Shown here piece after piece: positions 28,824 to 38,269 of a stretch of 64,000 nt of DNA. Position 1 is the first letter of the stretch. Each line of letters begins with the position of its first letter. The notes beneath the pieces are model-generated. The model saw nothing but the letters and a program-made list of their open reading frames with translations, made no database searches and was not told where the DNA came from. The position numbers and the translations under genes were made by a program. The stretch is from Rickettsiales bacterium Ac37b (GTDB lineage: Bacteria > Pseudomonadota > Alphaproteobacteria > Rickettsiales > Arcanibacteraceae). The DNA lies in NCBI GenBank assembly GCA_000746585.2, contig CP009217.2, forward strand, positions 558,001-622,000. The letters run 5' to 3'.

Positions 28824-30113
28824 TTATTTTCCTACTCCATAATATTCAAAACCTAATGTTATAAGCTCTACGTGATCAAGTAAATTACGTAGATCTATAA
28901 TAATAGGCTTAACTTTACGATTTGATAAAGACTTAAAATCGATGTTTTTGAATTCTGCCCATTCTGTGAAAATAACTATTACTTCAGCATTACTGATGGC
29001 TTGCATAGCACTATCTGCCCAAAAAACATTCAAGTTATTTATAAATTTTTTTGCATTATCCATACCTTCTGGATCATATAAGTTAAGTTTTAAATTATAT
29101 GATAAAAGTTCTTTAATAATATCAATTGCAGAACTATCACGTATATCATCCGTGCCTGCTTTAAAAGTTAAGCCAAGACACGCAATTTTTTTATTTGATG
29201 CAATATCGATAATTTTTTTAGATAAATATTTTTTACGCATATTATTAGATTTTATTACTGATTCAATAATATGATTATCTAAAGACAATTTTTTACCCAT
29301 TGTATTTAGCGCCATTATATCTTTAGGAAAACATGAGCCGCCAAACCCTGGTCCAGCCTGTAAAAACTGACTACCTATACGTTCGTCTAATCCCATAATA
29401 TGGGCTACTTCCTGGACATCTGCACCCAACTCTTCACATAAATTTGCCATTTCGTTAATAAATGCAATTTTAGTGGCAAGAAAACTATTTGAGGCATATT
29501 TACTTAACTCAGCAGTTTCAGGAGTGGTACAAACAATAGGTATATTATGGTTACTAAAATAACTATATATATTGAGCATAAATTTACGTGCTTCCTCTGA
29601 TACCGTTCCTATCACTATACGTGATGGATACATAAAGTCATGTATAGCATAGCCCTCTCGTAAAAATTCTGGATTAGAAACTAAATGGCATTTATAGGAG
29701 CTAGTCTGTAATTGCTGACGTATATTAGTATTAGTACCCACTGGTACAGTAGATTTTATTACTAATATAATATCTTTAGTTAAAATAGATTTTAATTCTT
29801 CTATCACTTGCTCAATATAGCATAAATCAGGCATTCCATCAGTGCCTGCAGGTGTACCTACTGCTATAAATAATACTTCGATTCCTTCAATTACTTCAGA
29901 TAATTTAGTAGTAAAGAATAATCTCCCAGCCTGAAAGTTTTTTACTGCTAACTCCTCAAGGCCTGGCTCATAAATAGGCATCTCACCTTTCAAGAGCTTT
30001 TGAATTTTCTCTTCATCATGGTCTATACATACCACACTTAAGCCTAGCTCTGCTAAGCCTACACCTGTTACTAATCCTACATATCCTGTACCTAATATTC
30101 CTATCTTAATCAT
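28824..30113 (-). CDS. ugd: UDP-glucose 6-dehydrogenase
   Basis: Oxidises UDP-glucose twice to UDP-glucuronate for surface polysaccharide or lipid A modification. The NAD loop is GILGTGYVGLVTGVGLAELG (4-23) and the catalytic Cys is in GPGFGGSCFPKD (near 261). VGTPAGTDGMPDL and NPEFLREGYA are family motifs. Length 429 is typical. It overlaps galU by eight nt, so the two enzymes that make and then oxidise UDP-glucose are translated as a pair. Confidence 0.96.
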   Translation of the reverse strand: MIKIGILGTGYVGLVTGVGLAELGLSVVCIDHDEEKIQKLLKGEMPIYEPGLEELAVKNFQAGRLFFTTKLSEVIEGIEVLFIAVGTPAGTDGMPDLCYIEQVIEELKSILTKDIILVIKSTVPVGTNTNIRQQLQTSSYKCHLVSNPEFLREGYAIHDFMYPSRIVIGTVSEEARKFMLNIYSYFSNHNIPIVCTTPETAELSKYASNSFLATKIAFINEMANLCEELGADVQEVAHIMGLDERIGSQFLQAGPGFGGSCFPKDIMALNTMGKKLSLDNHIIESVIKSNNMRKKYLSKKIIDIASNKKIACLGLTFKAGTDDIRDSSAIDIIKELLSYNLKLNLYDPEGMDNAKKFINNLNVFWADSAMQAISNAEVIVIFTEWAEFKNIDFKSLSNRKVKPIIIDLRNLLDHVELITLGFEYYGVGK

Positions 30114-30999
30114 TTTTTATACCTTGATTTATATATTTATTTAACATAGCTAATATAGCCGGACGCTTAGAAATATCTTGCAATGCATATGCAATATTCC
30201 CTTCTAAATAACCAAGTTGATTACCACAATCAAATCTTGCTCCTTTAAATCGTAATCCATAAAATGATTGTTTGGTAAGCAGTTTTTGCATAGAATCTGT
30301 TAATTGTATTTCTCCTCCTACGCCTTTAATAGCATGCTCTAAATAATTAAATATTTCTGGCTGTAATATATATCTCCCTGTAATTGCTATGTTAGATGGT
30401 GCTTCTCCCATTTTAGGTTTTTCAATCATATTCTGTATTTTTATTATCGTACCATCGTCATATTCAGGAGAAACTATACCATAACTTGATGCCGTATTTG
30501 GATCTATATCAGTTACGGCGATAATATTATCGCCTAACTTTTGATAAAAGTTACACATTTGTTTTAAAAAACCTCCTTCTACCATCAACATTTCATCTGC
30601 AAGTAATACTGCAAATGGTTCATTATCGATAAAATGTCTTGCACACCAAATAGCATGTCCAAGCCCTAAAGGAGCCTGCTGCCTAACGAATGCAATGTGC
30701 CCAGCTTCAAGCATCCAATCACATGTTAAAGACAATTCTTTTTCCTTATCCTGTTCATTTAATATATTCTGCAATTCATATGAATGATCAAAATGGTTGT
30801 TAAGCACATTTTTATTACGGCCAGTAATAAAAATAAATTGTTCTATACCTGCATTGATTGCTTCTTCAAATGCATATTGTATTAAAGGTTTATTGGCCAC
30901 AGGCAACATTTCTTTGGGCATAGCTTTTGTAACCGGCAAAAACCTTGTACCTAGTCCACCTACGGGAAAAATAGCTTTACGAATTTTGGAATTATTCAT
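30106..30999 (-). CDS. galU: UTP--glucose-1-phosphate uridylyltransferase
   Basis: Makes UDP-glucose from glucose-1-phosphate and UTP. The nucleotide-binding start AIFPVGGLGTRFLPVTKAMPKEMLP (residues 9-33) is near the GalU consensus, and AVLLADEM and IEKPK are further signatures. Length 297 is normal. AGGA precedes the ATG by eight nt. It is the first gene of the galU-ugd pair and diverges from rpmG across about 120 bp. Confidence 0.96.
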   Translation of the reverse strand: MNNSKIRKAIFPVGGLGTRFLPVTKAMPKEMLPVANKPLIQYAFEEAINAGIEQFIFITGRNKNVLNNHFDHSYELQNILNEQDKEKELSLTCDWMLEAGHIAFVRQQAPLGLGHAIWCARHFIDNEPFAVLLADEMLMVEGGFLKQMCNFYQKLGDNIIAVTDIDPNTASSYGIVSPEYDDGTIIKIQNMIEKPKMGEAPSNIAITGRYILQPEIFNYLEHAIKGVGGEIQLTDSMQKLLTKQSFYGLRFKGARFDCGNQLGYLEGNIAYALQDISKRPAILAMLNKYINQGIKND

Positions 31000-31030
31000 A
31001 ATTATATTCCTAATTTTATTAATTTTATAC

Positions 31031-31058
31031 TTGACTTAATTTTATGAAAGTGTAGTTT
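31031..31058 (+). promoter_or_regulatory. possible promoter of rpmG-rpsP
   Basis: TTGACT, then 16 nt, then TAGTTT in the spacer between galU and rpmG. The -35 is close to consensus and the -10 is weak, so this is only a candidate. Confidence 0.3.
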
Positions 31059-31119
31059 AAGCAGGATCTTTACTAGTAGTAAATAGAAATTATTGATATC
31101 ATTAAAATAAATATTTAAA

Positions 31120-31290
31120 ATGGCAAAAAAGAACATTATTCTAATAAAATTGGTAAGTACAGCTGGTACTGGTTTCTTCTATGTAAAAAAGAAAAACCCC
31201 AAAAAACTTACTAAAAAGCTCTCCTTTAAAAAATATGATCCTAAAATTAGGAAGCATGTTGAATTTAAAGAAGAAAGATTAAAATCTTAA
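31120..31290 (+). CDS. rpmG: 50S ribosomal protein L33
   Basis: 56 residues from ATG 31120 to TAA. The translation starts [20 protein letters not shown], then [20 protein letters not shown] and a tail [13 protein letters not shown], the standard L33 pattern. The zinc-binding Cys pairs are absent, so it is the C-minus form that does not need zinc. rpsP follows 14 nt later, so the two ribosomal genes are likely co-transcribed and share the terminator after rpsP. Confidence 0.95.
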   Translation: MAKKNIILIKLVSTAGTGFFYVKKKNPKKLTKKLSFKKYDPKIRKHVEFKEERLKS

Positions 31291-31304
31291 TTTGGAATTG
31301 ATTT

Positions 31305-31556
31305 ATGGCAACAAGAATACGTTTAGCGCGAGCTGGGAGAAAAAAAAGACCTATGTATAAGGTAGTTGTCGCTAATTCTCAAGCTCCTCGCGATGGTAAT
31401 TTTATAGAAAAATTAGGCACATACGAACCTTTATTAGCCAATGATCACCCTAACAGGGTAGTTCTTAAAGCTGATCGTATAAAGTATTGGTTAGGTGTTG
31501 GTGCTAAACCAAGTGAACGTGTAGAAAAATTAATGAAAGCAGCTGGTGTTCTTTAA
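31305..31556 (+). CDS. rpsP: 30S ribosomal protein S16
   Basis: 83 residues. [20 protein letters not shown] at the start and [10 protein letters not shown] then [17 protein letters not shown] are diagnostic. In most bacteria rpsP leads rimM-trmD-rplS; here it follows rpmG alone and is closed by a strong terminator, so the rest of that operon is elsewhere. Confidence 0.97.
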   Translation: MATRIRLARAGRKKRPMYKVVVANSQAPRDGNFIEKLGTYEPLLANDHPNRVVLKADRIKYWLGVGAKPSERVEKLMKAAGVL

Positions 31557-31593
31557 GAAAACAGCTGTATAATTTTGTTTTTTTGCATATATA

Positions 31594-31629
31594 AAAGGTT
31601 ATTAGCCAAAGGTTTATAGCCTTTTTTTT
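31594..31629 (+). terminator. intrinsic terminator of rpmG-rpsP
   Basis: A 14-bp stem, AAAGGTTATTAGCC with GGTTTATAGCCTTT (two G:T pairs and one mismatch), has an AAA loop and runs straight into eight T. It lies about 40 nt after the rpsP stop. Confidence 0.9.
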
Positions 31630-32121
31630 ATTAAATAATTTATATTTTTGTATCCTGTCCCAACATAAATACTTTAACCCTTTTGTTTCTCTATGAGCGA
31701 CGAATAAGCATATATTCACGAATGCTTTTTTTTGCATTATTATAAGGATCATCACTATAGTTTTTCAGCTTCCTTAGCAGATAGGAAGGACGAGCTAAAC
31801 CTACTTTTGGTTAGATTAGCAAAGAGTGATGCATCTGCTAATTATATCTTCAGAGCATTGATCTTCGTCAACTATAGTAAAAACAGTTTAAGTTTGATAC
31901 AAGGAATGAGGAACAAAGCCTACTAATTGTTAAGGTGAGCATTGATCGACGCCGTACGCAAATTCAAATGTTTTTTACTATATACATTATCCTAACAATT
32001 AACCTCCCTATAAGACGAATTAAAATCAACATAATTATATAAAATATTTTAATTAAAAATTAACTTATATAAAGTAACATAGTACTTTTATGTAATTATT
32101 AACCAATATATTATTAATAGC
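31630..32121. repeat. gene-free stretch with two abutting MITE-like elements
   Basis: The first element (31756-31876) runs from TATAGTTTTTCAGCTTCC to ACTATAG; the second (31873-31982) runs from TATAGTAAAAACAGTTTAAG to TTTTTTACTATA. They share the TATA at the junction. The second is a copy of the element at about 19391. Nothing else is recognisable before the interrupted gene. Confidence 0.7.
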
Positions 32122-32476
32122 ATGCTTGTAGAAGGAAAAAACACAGAACAAACTTTTAAAAATAATATTCCTTTTAGCACTAAACAAATGACAACTGCAT
32201 TTCGTGTTATAGGTGCTATTAGCGCTGGTATAGTTGGTTTTTCATTTGGACCAGGCGCTATATTTATGGTACCCTTTTTAGCAGCAACTGGTTTTGTAAT
32301 GTCGGAAACATTGGCTACAAAATTAGCTGAAAAGCTCAGAAATAATCAAGATAATCTTTCTAAAAGTAATAAAATTTCTTCTGTAGCAGGAGCGATTTTA
32401 GGCTTAGCTGTGGCTCTCACCACGCCAACTGTTGGTATTCCTGTTGCACTTGCTGCAATGTTCGGCGGTGCATATG

Positions 32477-33413
32477 TATAGTCAATTAAGTTGAGAATGG
32501 CATAGAGAAGCCATAATCAATAGCATCGCTAAGGTTATTAAAATTAGTAATGATAGGTTTGATTTTAGCTTTTAAATGAGCCCAATATTTTTCAATTGGG
32601 TTGAGATCAGGAGAGTAAGGTGGTAAGAATAAAAGTTTACAGCCTATATCTTCTATTAAATTCCTAGTTCTAGCTGACTTATGGAACGTTGCATTATCAA
32701 GTATTACAACTTGACCAAATCTTAGTTCGGGCACCAAACACTGACTAACCCACTCGTTAAAAACTTCTGTATTACATGTGCCCTTGAAACACATTGGCGC
32801 AATAATTTTCTTCCCAACCTTACCTGCAATAAAGCTTTCTCAATCATGTTTTTTACCTGAGATATCACCATAAACTTTACTTCCTCTGAGACTGTATCCC
32901 CAAGAATAGTACAAATAGCTATCAATTCCACTCTCATCAATATAAACTATATCTTCCGCTTTATAGTTTGCGATAGCTGCCAAAAATAATTGCCGTTTTG
33001 CTTCATCCCGTTCACGATAGAGTGTGGTCTTTTTTTTCGTGTGATCCCCAAAGTCTTGAATGCCAAACAGATAGCAGCTGTAGACACATTAAAAACCTTT
33101 GCAAAATCAGATAATAGCCAATTGCTGTTTTTAGACACCTCGTTTAATAATTTGATTGGATCAAGCTTCTTCCATGGCTTAGCTGCTCGTGTGGCTGCTA
33201 AATTCCCGGATTTCGATCTCGATAACCATCTATAAATTGTTCTTTCACCTATGCCAAAAATTCTTGCAGCTTCTTCTCTGGTATAACCTTTATTAACATA
33301 GTGAATTACTTTTTTACGTAAATCTAAGGAATATGCCATTGCTTCTACTGTTTTGGGTTTATGAGCTTTTTAATATATCATATATCATGTCTTTATCAAC
33401 TTAATTTACTATA
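32477..33413 (-). mobile_element. IS630-family insertion sequence, copy 2 (937 bp)
   Basis: Same length and, as far as I can compare by eye, same sequence as copy 1, including both terminal repeats and the internal TGA. TA is duplicated at the borders. It interrupts the 187-residue gene. Identity between copies implies recent transposition. Confidence 0.93.
32486..33339 (-). pseudogene. IS630 transposase, frameshifted and with an internal stop (copy 2)
   Basis: Same structure as copy 1: N-terminal HTH frame (32947-33339), A8G slippage site (T8 at 33030-33037), then the DDE frame broken by TGA at 32840-32842. The catalytic D-D-E residues are all encoded but cannot all be translated without stop readthrough. 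Confidence 0.9.
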
Positions 33414-33675
33414 ACTCAAAAATTATACACATTTTCACAAGCTAATTTGAGTCAAAAATCACCACAATTATCAAATAAAAATGCTGATAACAATGCTAAA
33501 AATATGTACAAAAATGTATTAAAAAATAAAAAATTTGATATTCCCCCAATAGATAAAGCTCCTCCTGATAAAGTAAAACTACTTAAAACTACCAAATCCA
33601 ACACTCATATAACTAGATGATAACCCTTCACACTAGCGTTGATGATAATCTTTGAAAAAATAGCTCTCTAATAAT

Positions 33676-34545
33676 TCATGTAGATTGGTAACGAGTTAGA
33701 TTAGTAAATTTTATAGTAATAATAGCTACTCCTATAAGAGTAATTGTACCACCTATTATAAGATGCCAAGATATGTACTCTGATAAAATTAATGCTGAGC
33801 CTAAAATTGCAAACACTGGTATACATAAAGCAAAGGGCATTACAAGACTCACTGGATAAATTTTTAATAAAGAAATCCATAATAAAAATGCTATTATATT
33901 AACCATTGAGATATATGCTATAGATAACCAAAGCTTAACATCTGCAATAAAAATTGACGACCAGCTTATTGGCTCTGATATATACGATAATATCATAAGT
34001 TGTGGCAATATTAATATAGAAGACCATAATATATAGGAAAGAATATTCAAATTACCTACTTGCTTTATTTGTATATTAAATAAAGCAAAAAAGAAGGCAG
34101 CTATAATAACAATCATAAAAGGAAATATTTTATCCATTATACTAGGATGCCCTACTATTATAACTATTCCTATAAACGATATCAGCATACCTATTACTTG
34201 CTTTAAATGCATCTTTTCTTTCAGTATAATTATGCTAAGAATACTAGTGATAGGTACCTGCATTTGGGTAGCTATAACTGCAGCAGATACTGGAAGCCCT
34301 AACTTTATACCTAAATAAAGCAATACCATATGCCCTATGTTATAACTAAAGGACATACACAATACTTTTTTTAAAGAAATATTAGGTAACCCTACAAAGG
34401 ACAATAATATTGAAATAACTATTATAGATCTAATAACCATAGAAAATATAGGAGGAAAATACTCTAATACTAATTTAGCTGCAACAAAACTCCCTCCCCA
34501 TAAAACTGCAACTAACAAGGCTTTCATTATATCTATATAACGCAT
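33676..34545 (-). CDS. EamA/DMT-family inner-membrane transporter
   Basis: 289 residues with about ten hydrophobic segments in two repeats, the DMT/EamA pattern. The N terminus ALLVAVLWGGSFVAAKLVLE and the motif PVSAAVIATQMQVPITSILSI fit the first repeat; PVSLVMPFALCIPVFAILGS fits the second. Substrate unknown; relatives export amino acids or, in Rickettsiales, import S-adenosylmethionine. It starts nine nt after valS on the same strand and is probably co-transcribed. A shorter start (MKALL) at 34527 is possible. Confidence 0.85.
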   Translation of the reverse strand: MRYIDIMKALLVAVLWGGSFVAAKLVLEYFPPIFSMVIRSIIVISILLSFVGLPNISLKKVLCMSFSYNIGHMVLLYLGIKLGLPVSAAVIATQMQVPITSILSIIILKEKMHLKQVIGMLISFIGIVIIVGHPSIMDKIFPFMIVIIAAFFFALFNIQIKQVGNLNILSYILWSSILILPQLMILSYISEPISWSSIFIADVKLWLSIAYISMVNIIAFLLWISLLKIYPVSLVMPFALCIPVFAILGSALILSEYISWHLIIGGTITLIGVAIITIKFTNLTRYQST

Positions 34546-34554
34546 ATTTAATAT

Positions 34555-37017
34555 TCATTCATTTAAAATTTGTACTTTATACAATGCATCTTCTGTGATA
34601 ATGCAGTGATCAGTAATTTCTGACAATATATTTACTTCCTTAGCATTAGTAACATTCTTTAAATCATCTAATACTGCAATTAACTTAATAGTATTATGAT
34701 TATTAATAGTTATATTAAGTTGTTCTATAGTAGCTTTTAATGATAAGTTTTGTTCAGCTTTTACTTTCCGTACAACATTAAGTATTCCTATACAAGCTAT
34801 GCCAATTTGTTCCGCTTCTTCGTTATATATATATTCTGCTAGTTGTGGCCAACTACCACGTATATGTATCGAAGTTTCTTGAAATAAATTATTATAAATT
34901 TCTTCAGTAACATGCGGTAAAAAAGGTGCAAACAGCTTCAATATAGTACTTAAACAAAGATATAAGCTATTAATTGCGCTAATATCCTTATTATAAGCTC
35001 TTACTTTTACTAATTCTAAGTAGTTATCGCAAAAATCTTTCCAAAAAAACTCTTCTATAGCTGCACGAGCATCACTATATTCAAATTTATTGAATTCTAA
35101 AGAAGCTCGCTCAATAGTTTTATATAAACGACTTATAATCCATAAATCTATAGTCTCAGTAATTAGTTCTTTATTACATTTATCTAGGTCATGAATGTGC
35201 AACGAAACAAAATTGGAGGCATTCCATATTTTATTAATTAATTTTTTCCCTATAGCAAATATATCATCTGAATATGCAGTATCTGCACCCAATTTTGATG
35301 TAGAAGCCCAATAACGTATTACGTCAACTCCCTGCTCTACTATAAGTTTAGCTGGAGTTACTATATTACCCTTTGATTTAGACATTTTAGTCTTATCAGC
35401 AGCTAAACACCAACCACTAATCATTAAGTTTTTCCAAGGCACAGTTTCTGCATGTAATTCTGCTTTAACAATAGTATAAAAAGCCCAACTACGTATAATT
35501 TCATGCGCTTGAGGCCGGAGGTCAGCAGGAAATAGTTTGCTATGCCTTGTTAGGTCTATTGCAAATTCATCATTTATAGCATAGCTATTAAGTTGTGGCG
35601 ATAAAGCACTGGTAACCCATGTATCCATTACATCTTGTTCTGCCTCTACTTCATCCCGTGCATATCCTTTTGGTAAATCTATTAATGGATCTACAGGCAA
35701 AGATTCCGAATCAGCCACTATAACTTTTCCTTCTTCTCCCACACGTTTTGAATACCACACCGGAAAAGGGACTCCAAAATATCGACCGCGACTTATACAC
35801 CAGTCCCAATTTAAACCTTTAATCCAATTATCCAAACGTGTTTTCATATATCCAGGATACCAGTTACATTCTCCTGAACGCTCTAATAATTTTTCTTTTA
35901 TATCTAAAATCTTTATAAACCATTGTGGCGTCAATAGTATTTCAATAGGCATTCCTGAACGTTCAGCACATTTTACTGAATGTACAATTTCTATTTGTGT
36001 TTTAAATTTTCCATACTCTTGTAATAACTCTACCATTACTTTACGAGCTTCTTTAATAGTTAATCCTATAAGCCTATCAGCAAATTTTATATTGTCTAAA
36101 TTAGTTAATCTTCCACTGTGATCTATAATAACACGCTCTGGTAATTTATATATTTTCCACCACTCTATATCTGATATATCACCAAAAGTACAACACATCA
36201 CTAAACCCGTACCTTTTTCTGGTATTACTTTGTTATCAGCTATTATTGGTACCTTCATTTCAAATAAAGGGGTCACAGCATGCTTGCCCTGCAAATGCTT
36301 ATAACGCATATCTTCAGGATGATAAAATACAGCTACACATGCTGGCAATAATTCTGGTCTTGTAGTAGCTATAATTAATTCTTCTCCATCTTCTGTAGTA
36401 AAATAAATTTCATTCATATGGCTCGATAGTTCTTTATCTACAAGATCTGCTTGTGCTAATGCAGTTCTATCAACTGGGTCCCATAGACAAGGCTGTAATT
36501 GTCTATAAGCTCTGGATTTTTGAATTAAATCCAGAAACGATAGTTGAGATATTTTACGCGAATGATTACTGATAGTTTGATACTCCAATGACCAATCAAC
36601 ACTGAGTGCCAAAGATTTAAATAATAAATGGAACTCCTTCTCTGCCTCTAATACAATTTCTTTACATATTTCTATAAATTCGTTACGTGGTAAATCAATT
36701 GCCCGTACTTTCTTAAGCTTTTCTACTAATCTTTCTGTAGGCAATCCATTATCATCGAATCCCATAGGATAAAATACATTTTTACCTATCATACGCATAT
36801 ATCTAGCAATAAAATCTGTTTGCGTATAACTAAATACATGCCCCATATGTAACATACCAGACACGGTTGGAGGAGGTGTATCAATTACAAAATTCTCTTC
36901 TCGCGCTGCATGTTCATCCCATTTATATAATGATGTTTGCTCCCAATTAGATCGCCATTTTTCTTCCATTTCTACTATATTATAGCGAGGTGATAACCGC
37001 TTAGATGAAGATTCCAT
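34555..37017 (-). CDS. valS: valyl-tRNA synthetase
   Basis: 820-residue class I synthetase. HMGH at 57-60 is the HIGH motif and KMSKSKGN (about 543) the KMSKS loop. The CP1 editing domain is marked by IIATTRPELLPACVAVFYHPED. The short length, against about 950 in E. coli, and wording such as GMLHMGHVFSYTQTDFIARY match the archaeal-type ValRS known in Rickettsiales, which lacks the long C-terminal coiled coil. An EamA transporter follows. Confidence 0.96.
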   Translation of the reverse strand: MESSSKRLSPRYNIVEMEEKWRSNWEQTSLYKWDEHAAREENFVIDTPPPTVSGMLHMGHVFSYTQTDFIARYMRMIGKNVFYPMGFDDNGLPTERLVEKLKKVRAIDLPRNEFIEICKEIVLEAEKEFHLLFKSLALSVDWSLEYQTISNHSRKISQLSFLDLIQKSRAYRQLQPCLWDPVDRTALAQADLVDKELSSHMNEIYFTTEDGEELIIATTRPELLPACVAVFYHPEDMRYKHLQGKHAVTPLFEMKVPIIADNKVIPEKGTGLVMCCTFGDISDIEWWKIYKLPERVIIDHSGRLTNLDNIKFADRLIGLTIKEARKVMVELLQEYGKFKTQIEIVHSVKCAERSGMPIEILLTPQWFIKILDIKEKLLERSGECNWYPGYMKTRLDNWIKGLNWDWCISRGRYFGVPFPVWYSKRVGEEGKVIVADSESLPVDPLIDLPKGYARDEVEAEQDVMDTWVTSALSPQLNSYAINDEFAIDLTRHSKLFPADLRPQAHEIIRSWAFYTIVKAELHAETVPWKNLMISGWCLAADKTKMSKSKGNIVTPAKLIVEQGVDVIRYWASTSKLGADTAYSDDIFAIGKKLINKIWNASNFVSLHIHDLDKCNKELITETIDLWIISRLYKTIERASLEFNKFEYSDARAAIEEFFWKDFCDNYLELVKVRAYNKDISAINSLYLCLSTILKLFAPFLPHVTEEIYNNLFQETSIHIRGSWPQLAEYIYNEEAEQIGIACIGILNVVRKVKAEQNLSLKATIEQLNITINNHNTIKLIAVLDDLKNVTNAKEVNILSEITDHCIITEDALYKVQILNE

Positions 37018-37350
37018 TATTTTCTCTAAAAAATATTAAGATTTGTGTAGTCCTCAGTTTTAAATGAAAAGCACATCAGTGTCAATAGCGAGCATAAATT
37101 TGATGTCTAGGATCTGTACCAAATTAGACGCACAGAATCTAACGTTTTGGGAAATTATTAATATAGTAAATTAAATTGTATTTGGGGCTAGGAGCGACAA
37201 GCGACACCTACAAATAGTAGGAGAGCTTTGAGTTATAGCAAGTTCAAATCAATTTACTATAGTAAAAATATTTGAATTTAAGTACAGAGTCATTACTTAC
37301 TCAGAGTAGGCTCACTCTACCCGCACAAGCTCCACAGCAGCCTATTCTCA
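37018..37350. repeat. intergenic region with MITE-like element (copy B, 37162-37261)
   Basis: The 100-bp element runs from TATAGTAAATTAAATTG to AATTTACTATA and contains CCTACAAATAGTAGGAGAGC. It is close to copies A and C. The flanks, between valS and atpG, show no gene. Confidence 0.75.
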
Positions 37351-38238
37351 CTATAATGCTTCTGCACCAGAAATAATTTCTATTAACTCTTTCGTAATAG
37401 CTGCCTGCCTTGTTCTATTATATAATAAAGTTAAGTTTTTGATCATTTCTCCAGCATTAGTAGTAGCATTGTCCATAGCAGTCATACGTGCACCTTGTTC
37501 ACTTGCTGCATTTTCAAGCAATGCTCGATATAATTGCACTTTGACATTTTTAGGCAATAGAGTATTTAATATTGCTTCTTCACTAGGCTCATATTCAAAT
37601 AATTTATGGCTATTTGTTGAATAATCATTACCACTATCATGCTCAGCAAGAGGTATTAATTGTTGCATAGTTGCTATTTGAGATATAGCATTCTTAAACT
37701 TATTATATAACACCACACATACATCAAATTCACTTGCAGAAAAAGCTGCTAATATTTTATTAGCAATACGTTCTGAATCAGAATAATTAACCTCTTTTTT
37801 ACTCGAGGTAAGCGTATGGCCAATAATATTTTTAGAGTAGTCAATCTTTAAGCTTTCATACCCTTTTTTGCCTATACAAAAAATCTTATAATCTTTGCCT
37901 TGATCTCTTAATTCTTGAATATATTTTTTAGTAGCTCTGATAATTGAGCTATTGAATGCCCCACATAATCCACGATCAGACGTTACCACTATCACTAAAT
38001 AAATTTTTTCTTCACTAGTCCCAACTAATAATTTAGGAGCATTATTCTCAAAATTAGAAGCTTGTGATAAATCCAAAATAGTTTCTTGCATTTTTGTAAT
38101 ATAAGGCAAAGCTATTTCCAGTTTTTCGCGAGATCTTCTTAATTTTGCCGCCGCTACCATTTTCATAGCTCTAGTAATCTTTTGTGTTGATTTAACACTT
38201 TTAATTCTAAGCTTTAAATCTTTAATGTTATTAGCCAT
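37351..38238 (-). CDS. atpG: ATP synthase gamma subunit
   Basis: 295 residues; rotor stalk of F1. The two coiled-coil ends are present: LKLRIKSVKSTQKITRAMKMVAAAKLRRS at the N terminus and MDNATTNAGEMIKNLTLLYNRTRQ then ITKELIEIISGAEAL at the C terminus. Also VVVTSDRGLCGAFNSS. It is the last gene of atpH-atpA-atpG. The usual next genes, atpD and atpC, are 23 kb away at the window end. Confidence 0.97.
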   Translation of the reverse strand: MANNIKDLKLRIKSVKSTQKITRAMKMVAAAKLRRSREKLEIALPYITKMQETILDLSQASNFENNAPKLLVGTSEEKIYLVIVVTSDRGLCGAFNSSIIRATKKYIQELRDQGKDYKIFCIGKKGYESLKIDYSKNIIGHTLTSSKKEVNYSDSERIANKILAAFSASEFDVCVVLYNKFKNAISQIATMQQLIPLAEHDSGNDYSTNSHKLFEYEPSEEAILNTLLPKNVKVQLYRALLENAASEQGARMTAMDNATTNAGEMIKNLTLLYNRTRQAAITKELIEIISGAEAL

Positions 38239-38269
38239 TCTGCAGAAAACCTATATTTTGATAATATTT

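Larger units (their letters stand above)
32122..33620 (+). pseudogene. unknown Gly-rich membrane protein split by IS630 copy 2
   Basis: The left part (32122-32481) encodes 119 residues with two hydrophobic Gly/Ala segments (VIGAISAGIVGFSFGPGAI and VAGAILGLAVALTTPTVGIP). The frame runs GCA-TAT-GTA into the insertion. Removing the element plus one TA joins it in frame to ACT-CAA-AAA and a further 68 residues (TQKLYTFSQANLSQK to KSNTHITR) ending in TGA at 33618-33620. The original protein was thus about 187 residues: a membrane part and a hydrophilic Lys/Asn-rich tail. No family recognised. Confidence 0.85.

Noticed and set aside
31504-31755. 83-codon minus-strand frame after rpsP
   Set aside because: It crosses the rpsP end and its terminator hairpin; no protein-like pattern.
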